64,000 nucleotides of DNA from CAVQRC01 sp963715045 (GTDB lineage Bacteria > Planctomycetota > Planctomycetia > Pirellulales > Lacipirellulaceae), in NCBI GenBank assembly GCA_963715045.1, contig CAVQRC010000006.1, forward strand, positions 248,001-312,000, in the 5' to 3' direction. Below the pieces are notes generated by a model. The model saw only the letters and a list, made by a program, of their open reading frames with translations. It had not been told where the DNA came from and searched no databases. The translations under genes were made by a program, and so were the position numbers. Below are positions 8,852-15,637 of this stretch, piece by piece; positions within the stretch are counted from its first letter, which is position 1; every line of letters starts with the position of its first letter.

Positions 8852-9853
8852 ATGAATACGCTCGTCACTGGAGGTGGCGGATTCCTCGGACGAGCGATCA
8901 CCGAGCAACTCGTCGCTCGCGGCGACGTGGTTCGGACGTTCAGCCGCGGCGACTATCCGTTTCTGCAATCGCTGGGCGTGGAAGCTCTGCGGGGCGACAT
9001 CCGGGACGCCGCAGCTGTCGCCGCGGCCTGTCGTGGTATCGATTGCGTTTTTCACACGGCCGCCAAGCCGGGGATCTGGGGGCCGTGGGCAGAGTACTAC
9101 TCGATCAACACGGTTGGTACCCGCAATGTCCTCGAAGGTTGCCGGCAGCATGAAGTTGCGGCGCTGGTCTACTCGTCGAGTCCCAGCGTGACCTTTGACG
9201 GTTCGGCTCAGGAAGGAGTCGACGAGTCGGCTCCGTACCCAAAGCGATGGCTTTGCCACTATCCCCACACCAAGGCCTTGGCGGAACAACTCGTCCTTCA
9301 GGCCGATACCCCGGGACGCCTGCGAACGGTTGCCCTGCGTCCGCACCTGATTTGGGGTCCCCGCGACGGCCATTTGGTTCCGCGGCTCATTGCCCGGGCG
9401 AAAGCCGGTCGGCTGCGGCAGGTCGGCGACGGCACCAATCTGATTGACATGGTCTACATCGACAATGCCGTCCAGGCTCACATTGATGCAGGCGACGTTT
9501 TGCGGGAAGCCGACCCGCGGGCCGGAGGGAAACCTTACTTCGTGAGCCAGGGGCAGCCGGTTCGGTGTTGGGAGTGGATCAACGAGATCCTCGGGCTGGC
9601 CGGACTGCCGCCAATTGACAAGCGGATCTCCCTGGCAGCCGCGTATCGGCTCGGTGGCGTTTGCGAGGGGCTCTACAAGCTTCTGGGAATCGGCCGCGAA
9701 CCTCCGATGACGCGGTTTCTGGCGGCCCAGCTCGGCCGTTCGCACTACTTCGACATCGCCGCGGCCCGCCGCGATCTCAACTATCAGCCGCTCGTCTCCA
9801 CGGAAGAAGGGATGACGCGACTGGCCGACTGGCTGGGGACGCTGGGACGCTAG
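8852..9853 (+). CDS. oleD: NAD(P)-dependent epimerase/reductase, OleD-like
   Basis: An extended SDR protein of 333 aa. The Rossmann motif GGGGFLG occupies residues 7-13, and the catalytic pair Y137-xxx-K141 is present with the serine cluster VYSSSPSV. OleD reduces the 2-alkyl-3-ketoacid made by OleA to the hydroxy acid that OleC uses. FHTAAKPGIWGPWAEYYSINTVGTRNV is typical of the OleD/3-beta-HSD-like group. The gene is 213 bp downstream of oleC, a gap holding no convincing gene. Its stop codon falls inside a short tandem repeat. Confidence 0.85.
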   Translation: MNTLVTGGGGFLGRAITEQLVARGDVVRTFSRGDYPFLQSLGVEALRGDIRDAAAVAAACRGIDCVFHTAAKPGIWGPWAEYYSINTVGTRNVLEGCRQHEVAALVYSSSPSVTFDGSAQEGVDESAPYPKRWLCHYPHTKALAEQLVLQADTPGRLRTVALRPHLIWGPRDGHLVPRLIARAKAGRLRQVGDGTNLIDMVYIDNAVQAHIDAGDVLREADPRAGGKPYFVSQGQPVRCWEWINEILGLAGLPPIDKRISLAAAYRLGGVCEGLYKLLGIGREPPMTRFLAAQLGRSHYFDIAAARRDLNYQPLVSTEEGMTRLADWLGTLGR

Positions 9854-9876
9854 GACGCTGGGACGCTAGGACAGGA
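9834..9876. repeat. Tandem GGGACGCTA repeat over the oleD stop
   Basis: Four to five copies of GGGACGCT(A/G) run across the end of oleD; the TAG stop at 9851-9853 is part of a unit. It is a variant of the AGTCCCAG family read on the other strand. Confidence 0.6.
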
Positions 9877-9966
9877 CTCTCCGCGGGTCCGCTGCGGCGA
9901 TGCCCGAACCGATTCAGCCCCCGGTTACAGCGCCAGCACGGCACGACTAAAATCGCCCTGCGTGAG

Positions 9967-10043
9967 AGTCCCAAATCCCAGAGTCCCAGAGTCCCAGAGT
10001 CCCATAGTCCCAAGTCCCAGAGTCCCAGAGTCCCAGAGTCCCG
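9967..10043. repeat. AGTCCCAG tandem array upstream of aspS
   Basis: About nine imperfect copies of AGTCCCAG lie in the 265-bp gap between oleD and aspS. Looser AGTCCCAC units continue at 10095-10117, up to the aspS start codon. Confidence 0.75.
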
Positions 10044-10118
10044 TCCGACTTCGCTACGCTCGCAGAGCTCGCGAGAGCTATGTCGGACTTCGCAGTCCCA
10101 CATTCCCACAGTCCCCCC

Positions 10119-11891
10119 ATGCTTCGCACCCACACGTGTGGCGAACTTCGCCGCGAACATCTTGGCCAATCGGTCACCCTCTGCGGCTGGATCGACACGT
10201 ATCGCGATCACGGCGGTGGTCTGTTTGTCGATCTCCGCGACCGCTATGGCGTGACGCAGGTGTATTTCAATCCGCCCGACACACCGGCGGACATCATCGA
10301 ACAGAGCAAACGGCTGCGTAACGAGTTCGTGATCCAGGTGACCGGAAACGTGGCGGCCCGGCCGCAGGGGATGACCAACGAAAAGCTTCCCACCGGCGAG
10401 GTGGAGTTGCGGGCGACTCACTTCGAGTTGCTCAACGAATGTGCGACGCCTCCGCTGAGCCCCAGCACGACTGCTACCGAGCTGCCCGGCGAAGAATTGC
10501 GGCTGACCCACCGCTACCTCGACCTCCGCCGGCCAGTGATGCAGCAGACGATGCTGTTGCGGCACCGCATCGTGCAGGGCATGCGAACCTACTTCGACGA
10601 GCACGGCTTTATCGATGTCGAGACGCCCGTCCTGGGGAGAAGTACACCCGAAGGTGCGCGAGACTACCTGGTTCCCAGTCGGATTCACGAAGGCAGCTTC
10701 TATGCCTTGCCCCAGTCGCCGCAACTGTACAAGCAGATCCTGATGGTCGCCGGGTATGACCGTTACGTGCAGGTTGCCCGCTGTTTCCGTGACGAGGACC
10801 TCCGTGCCGATCGCCAACCCGAATTCACTCAGCTCGACATGGAAATGTCGTTCGTCGATGCGGGCGACGTCATGAAAATGATCGATGGCCTGGTCGCACG
10901 GCTCGCCCAAGACATTCTCGGCATCGAAGTGAAACTCCCTTTGCCGCGGATGACCTACGACGAAGCGGTCCGGCGGTTCGGCCACGACGCGCCCGATTTG
11001 CGATTCGGACTCGAAATCGTCGACTGCACCGATCTCGCTGCCCAGGCCGAGTTTCGCGTGTTTCGCAACGTGGCCGAGAGTGGCGGTGCGGTGCGCGCAC
11101 TGAACGTCAAACAGGGGACCAGCCAGTACTCGCGGAGGGGGATCGACGCCCTGGGCGAATTCGTACTGGAGCACGGCGGCAAAGGGATGGCCTGGTTTCG
11201 GGTTGATGAAGACGGCACGCTGAGCTCGAACATTGCCAAGAACTTCGCCCCCGAGCTGCTCCGTCAGTTCGCGACGCGCCTCGGGGCCGAGGCGGGCGAT
11301 CTGCTGCTGTTCGGCGCTGACCACTACGAGATTACGAACAAGGTACTGCACGCACTCCGCACACGCGTTGGCCGCGAAATGAAGCTGTACGATCCGCAGG
11401 ACATGAATTTTTCGTGGGTCGTCGACTTTCCCATGTTCGAGAAGGATGAGGAAACGGGCCGCTGGAATGCGATGCATCACCCGTTTACGGCGCCACTCGA
11501 CAGCGACCTGGAGTTGCTTGCGACCGATCCGGGCAAGTGCCGGGCCAAGGCGTACGATCTGGTCATCAACGGCAGCGAGGCCGGTGGCGGGACGATCCGA
11601 ATTCACGATCCTCAGGTTCAGCAGCAGGCCTTCGATTTGCTCGGGATTGATGAGAAACTGGCCCGCGCGCAGTTCGGCTTCCTGCTGGACGCCTTACGCT
11701 ACGGCGCCCCTCCGCACGGTGGGATTGCCTTGGGAATTGATCGCTGGATCATGCTGTTCGCGAGGCTCGACAACATTCGCGACTGTATTGCGTTTCCCAA
11801 GACCCAGCGGGCGACGGATCTCATGACGCAAGCGCCGTCCGCGGTGGATGCCCTCCAGCTCAAGGAGCTGCGGATCAAGCTCGATCGCTAG
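10119..11891 (+). CDS. aspS: Aspartyl-tRNA synthetase (possibly Asp/Asn type)
   Basis: Class II synthetase of 590 aa with an N-terminal OB-fold anticodon domain, catalytic motifs including PQSPQLYKQILMVAGYDRYVQVARCFRDEDLRADRQPEFTQLD, an inserted bacterial GAD domain, and motif 3 GGIALGIDRWIMLFA. MLRTHTCGEL at 10119 is the family start. In the OB-fold the segment TYRDHGGGLFVDLRDR carries His-Gly, which resembles non-discriminating enzymes that also charge tRNA-Asn and rely on the GatCAB amidotransferase. That reading is an inference from one position. Confidence 0.95.
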   Translation: MLRTHTCGELRREHLGQSVTLCGWIDTYRDHGGGLFVDLRDRYGVTQVYFNPPDTPADIIEQSKRLRNEFVIQVTGNVAARPQGMTNEKLPTGEVELRATHFELLNECATPPLSPSTTATELPGEELRLTHRYLDLRRPVMQQTMLLRHRIVQGMRTYFDEHGFIDVETPVLGRSTPEGARDYLVPSRIHEGSFYALPQSPQLYKQILMVAGYDRYVQVARCFRDEDLRADRQPEFTQLDMEMSFVDAGDVMKMIDGLVARLAQDILGIEVKLPLPRMTYDEAVRRFGHDAPDLRFGLEIVDCTDLAAQAEFRVFRNVAESGGAVRALNVKQGTSQYSRRGIDALGEFVLEHGGKGMAWFRVDEDGTLSSNIAKNFAPELLRQFATRLGAEAGDLLLFGADHYEITNKVLHALRTRVGREMKLYDPQDMNFSWVVDFPMFEKDEETGRWNAMHHPFTAPLDSDLELLATDPGKCRAKAYDLVINGSEAGGGTIRIHDPQVQQQAFDLLGIDEKLARAQFGFLLDALRYGAPPHGGIALGIDRWIMLFARLDNIRDCIAFPKTQRATDLMTQAPSAVDALQLKELRIKLDR

Positions 11892-12116
11892 AGAGTCGAG
11901 GTACGGATCCGCGAGTTGGACGCGAGCGCCTCAACCACACTCAGAGAGGCACCAGGCTGGTTGACGCCCCGCAGCCGCTTCCGGCAGAATACGCCTCAAG
12001 CGTCAGGAGGTCTCAGCGACCTGACCGCGTGTCGGAGAGAGTCGCCGCGGCGACGAGCTGTCAGAACGCTGACCGGTCGACCGCGTTGATGCACAGGAAA
12101 CTGCGAAGGAACCCTC

Positions 12117-12785
12117 GTGAAGCAGTATGACAGGGCGGCTGGGAAGCGAATGACGCGGCATGGGCGGCGGCAGGGGCCAGCGAGTTTCGTGATGTCGGGG
12201 CTGACGGGTGTAGCTACGATTGTGGCCGGCTACATTGCAGCATCGGCGTTCGCCGGCCAGCCGCCAGCCGCGGGAGTCGCGGTCGCCCCGCCCGTCGAGA
12301 CGGCAATTCCACCGGTGCTGCTGACCAATCAGCATCGGCAGATGTGTCGCGTCGTCGTCGGCGATCCATTCCCCCCGCTGGAGTTGCAACCCGTCGCCGG
12401 CGGAGAAGCGGTCGCCCTGCTGGACCGCGAAGGACAGGCTGCCACGGTCATCGCCCTGTTCGACGTGCCGTCGCCCGCCTCGATCACGATGCTCGAGGAT
12501 CTCGGCCAACGCATCGCCCCGCAGTATTCAAAACGGGGAGTGGAGATCAAGGCGATCGCCGTCCAGAGCGACGCCCAGCTGATCAGCTGGCTGCTCACCA
12601 GGACCACGTTCGAATTACCCACGTTCAGCGATCCGACCGCCGCCGGCTTTGCCCAACTCGGCGAGAAGATTCTCCCCCGCGTGTACGTCCTCGACGCCAG
12701 TGGCAAGGTGGTCTGGTTTGACCTGGACTACTCCCAGGCCACCGAACGCGAACTCCGCGCCACGCTCGACGCGCTCACCAGGTAG
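12117..12785 (+). CDS. Exported redoxin-like protein without active-site cysteines
   Basis: A 222-aa protein with an N-terminal membrane or signal segment (about residues 24-47) and a thioredoxin-like C-terminal domain of the TlpA/AhpC-TSA type: VGDPFPPLELQPVAGGEAVALLDREGQAATVIALFD, then LPRVYVLDASGKVVWFDLDYSQAT. The position that would carry the CxxC pair reads VPSPAS, so it cannot act as a classic disulfide oxidoreductase; the only cysteine (RQMC) is near the start of the domain. The GTG at 12117 has AAGGA six bases upstream; ATG at 12150 is a possible alternative. The stop codon touches the first 48-bp direct repeat. Confidence 0.7.
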   Translation: MKQYDRAAGKRMTRHGRRQGPASFVMSGLTGVATIVAGYIAASAFAGQPPAAGVAVAPPVETAIPPVLLTNQHRQMCRVVVGDPFPPLELQPVAGGEAVALLDREGQAATVIALFDVPSPASITMLEDLGQRIAPQYSKRGVEIKAIAVQSDAQLISWLLTRTTFELPTFSDPTAAGFAQLGEKILPRVYVLDASGKVVWFDLDYSQATERELRATLDALTR

Positions 12786-12832
12786 CCGGTCAGAACAGCC
12801 AGGAGCGGCAGACGAACAGGCCCTTGCGTCGG
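12785..12832. repeat. 48-bp direct repeat, left copy (duplicated porin 3' end)
   Basis: Identical to 14013-14060 except for one C/T difference. On the minus strand it encodes RRKGLFVCRSWLF and a stop, the C-terminus of the porin-like gene that ends at 14018. It begins on the last base of the redoxin-like gene's stop codon, so it is a stray copy of the porin end. Confidence 0.85.
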
Positions 12833-12847
12833 GTAACTCTGGCTACT

Positions 12848-13458
12848 GCCACAGAGGACACAGAGGACACAGAGATTGGATCCGGTGCCGGCCACGAACG
12901 CTCACGACCGGATGGCTCGATGCGTACGGAGTCGCCGCTCTGTGATCTCTGAGACCTCTGTGGCTTTTCTGGATCCGGCCCCCGTATCGGCTGTCCACTG
13001 GGTCTGCCTGGTTTCTGCCACAGAGGACACAGAGGACACCGAGATTGGATCCGGTGCCGGCCACGAACGCTCAGGACCGGATGGCTCGATGCGTACGGAG
13101 TCGCCGCTCTGTGATCTCTGAGACCTCTGTGGCTTTTCTGGATCCGGCCCCCGTATCGGCTGTCCACAGGGTCCGCCTGGTTTCTGCCACAGAGGACACA
13201 GAGGACACAGAGATTGGATCCGGTGCCGGCCACGAATGCTCAGGACCGGATGGCTCGATGCGTACGGAGTCGCCGCTCTGTGATCTCTGAGACCTCTGTG
13301 GCTTTTCTGGATCCGGCCCCCGTATCGGCTGTCCACAGGGTCCGCCTGGTTTCTGCCACAGAGGACACAGAGGACACCGAGATTGGATCCGGTGCCGGCC
13401 ACGAACGCTCAGGACCGGATGGCTCGATGCGTGCGGAGTCGCCGCTCTGTGGCTCAAC
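12848..13458. repeat. 169-bp tandem repeat, about 3.6 copies
   Basis: Units begin at 12848, 13017, 13186 and 13355, each exactly 169 bp apart and nearly identical; the last is partial. Each unit opens with GCCACAGAGGACACAGAGG and holds its complement CCTCTGTGGC further on, so every unit carries an internal inverted repeat. The reading frames that cross the array are open because 169 is not a multiple of three and the sequence lacks stops; they are not taken as genes. Confidence 0.9.
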
Positions 13459-13470
13459 GCAACTAGCCAG

Positions 13471-13836
13471 CTACATGGACAGACGCTTGATTCCGTCGAC
13501 GAGTCGCGACTCTGAGAAGTTGATCAAGAGGGCACGTTTCAGGTCGGTGGCTTTCAGATAAGACAGCGTCTGCGCCGTCGCGACCTCGGGTAGGCGGGTG
13601 ACGGCTTTAATCTCAATCACGACCTCGTCGTCGACGAGGATGTCGATTCTTTGTCCTCGAATGAGCCGGTCCTTGTAGATGACAGGGACTTCAACCTGGC
13701 GAACATAATCGATATCTCGAAGCGAGAATTCGTGGCAAAGAGCTTCTTCGTAGATGGACTCTAAGAGACCCGGTCCCAGGACGCTGTGGACTTCAATGGC
13801 TGCACTGATAATCTCCCGCGTCAACGGATCACTCAT
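13471..13836 (-). CDS. GxxExxY family protein
   Basis: A complete 121-aa GxxExxY protein: the name-giving motif G23-L-L-E26-S-I-Y29 is present, followed by the PD-(D/E)xK nuclease-like core RIDILVDDEVVIEIKAV and the C-terminal LSYLKATDLKRALLINF. These small proteins are common in planctomycetes and other environmental bacteria, often next to intergenic repeats; their role is unknown and nuclease activity is only predicted by fold. It sits between the 169-bp array and the second 48-bp repeat, inside the bracketed segment. Confidence 0.88.
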   Translation of the reverse strand: MSDPLTREIISAAIEVHSVLGPGLLESIYEEALCHEFSLRDIDYVRQVEVPVIYKDRLIRGQRIDILVDDEVVIEIKAVTRLPEVATAQTLSYLKATDLKRALLINFSESRLVDGIKRLSM

Positions 13837-14012
13837 CTCGATATCCCGCCTACAGGGTGTGAACTTATGTACATATGTCGCCGGATTATGCTCGCATGCA
13901 GCAGTTGATCCGGCAAGCCCTGAAACGGTTAATTGACGGTTCTCGGGACTCGCCCAGCCGTTTCTCTGCGGGAACTCACGGCTGAGCGCCTCGGAACGCC
14001 GCGGGCGATTCG

Positions 14013-14060
14013 GCCGGTCAGAACAGCCAGGAGCGGCAGACGAACAGGCCTTTGCGTCGG
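14013..14060. repeat. 48-bp direct repeat, right copy (porin 3' end)
   Basis: Second copy of the 12785-12832 repeat. Here it is the genuine 3' end of the porin-like gene on the minus strand, with the stop codon at 14018-14020. Confidence 0.85.
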
Positions 14061-15615
14061 AAGGCGGCTTCGCGGGAGAAATTGAGCACGCCGTTGACGT
14101 CCCAGAACGAGCGGGCGGTTACTTTTCGCTGGTAACTGAGGCCTACGCCCCAGACCGACGCGCCGCGAGTCGACTCGTAGGCGAGTTCCGGAGTCAGGGA
14201 CTCGTCTTCGTGATGCCGGAACAATTGCACCCCGCCTGCCACACCGGTCGTGTCGTCGAGTACGCCGCGGGCAATGTTCACCAGCGGGTTGACCTGGAAC
14301 GAACTTCGCAGTCGATCGAAGTTGCCCCCGCTGATCGGCCGCCAGCCCGCGGTCGCGCGGAACGCGTTGGCGTAGAACACGCCATGATGCACGCCCAATT
14401 GCGGCGCCAGCCCCCCGTAAAGATCCGGGTGTGGTTGCTTTCCAGCACATACAACTGTCCGTCGCCCGTTCCCGACTCGTCTCCCACCTTGAACATCGCG
14501 CGGCCGGTGAGTGTGTAGCGTCCGTAGAGCTTCGTCGCCGCCCCCGCCAGATAGTGGGCGCCGCGCCGCGCGTCGCGACCGTGCGACTGGTAGGCATAAG
14601 TCAGCTCGTAGAACGTGTGCTTTCGATCGATCGAGATGTTCGTGCCGACCACTTTGGCGCCCGCGTCAGGGAACGCGTCGACCTCGTCAAAGAAATAGAA
14701 GAACTGCGCGTTCACGTTGCTCAGGTTGGCCACGTAGAGATTGTTCTTGCTGACCACGACCCCGGCGACGTCGTCGTTCAGGAGCAGGAAGTTCTGCAGT
14801 TGAAACGGCAGCAAACCGGCCGCGACCACGTAATCGCGAGGCGCGAATGGGTCGAGCCAGTCGCCGAACACGCTGGCGACCTCGCCTTCGAACCAGATCC
14901 GATCGGGTTCGCCGGTGGAGTTGTCGACGTAACCACTCGGGTCGCTGAACTGGTAAAAGGAGCCGCCGGTGTTCTTCCTGCCTACCGGTCGCCATTGGGC
15001 GTGAATGCGTTCTGTGCCCGTCAGTTGCAGGTCGAGATCGAGCAGAAGCTGATTCCCTACGGCGGATTGCTGCCGATTCCCTTCCTCGAACGCGAACCCG
15101 AAGACCTCGTAGAGTCCGGCGGCCACGAACCGTGGTTCCCATTGATAACCGCTCGGGCCGAACCACTTTCGTCCGGGCCAGAGCAGGATCGGATCGGCAC
15201 CGTAGAAATCGGAGAACCACGTCAAGGGCCGGGGTGTGGCGGCATCCTCCGGCAGCCGCAGCGGTGTGGCGTGATCCACGGACGTGGTTTCGCCAGGCAG
15301 GCCGCCCACTTCGCATGCAGACCAGGCCATCGCGTGCTCGTAGGCCACGTCGCCTTCGGGAGCGTACAGATGGGCGCCGCCGTGCAGGGCCAGTTCCTCC
15401 GCCAGCGGGGGCAGGACGTGGTCGGGGGCGTACGGATCGGGCGGCAGCGACGGGAATCGGGTGGCCGGCTCGACGACTTCCGGCAGCGGAGGAGGGGCGA
15501 ATACGGGACCCCCCGTCGGCGGCGGAGGGAGCGTCTGCGCGACGGCGGTTGAGAGGCACGGAAACTCAGTTGCCGTCAACGCCATCAGGACCGCAGTGAG
15601 GAAGATGCGTGGCAT
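14018..15615 (-). CDS. Porin-like outer-membrane beta-barrel protein (one-base frameshift)
   Basis: An exported protein of about 530 aa once a frameshift is corrected. It starts with a signal peptide (MPRIFLTAVLMALTATEF...) and a proline-rich linker. A region rich in alternating hydrophobic and aromatic strands follows, ending in Phe as barrel proteins do. The frame opens at 15615 and is lost after NHTRIFTGG; reading resumes at LGVHHGVFYANAF in the next frame. The break is at a C6 run, 14411-14416, where one more C restores the frame. It lies 22 bp downstream of a six-haem cytochrome gene, suggesting the two products work together at the outer membrane. The exact family is not recognised. Confidence 0.7.
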
Positions 15616-15637
15616 GGAGTTCAGGGATCCAGGTTCA

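Noticed and set aside
8646..8855. A 69-codon open frame between oleC and oleD
   Set aside because: No ribosome binding site or family pattern. Its proline/arginine-rich composition is typical of random frames in GC-rich DNA.
12790..13457. Several long open frames on both strands across the 169-bp array
   Set aside because: They repeat the same peptide in shifted frames because the unit has few stops. One ends in the porin C-terminal peptide only because of the 48-bp duplication. No start signal or similarity supports translation.
12848..13458. The regularly spaced repeat as a CRISPR array
   Set aside because: The spacing is uniform because whole 169-bp units are duplicated; there are no unique spacers between short repeats and no cas genes.
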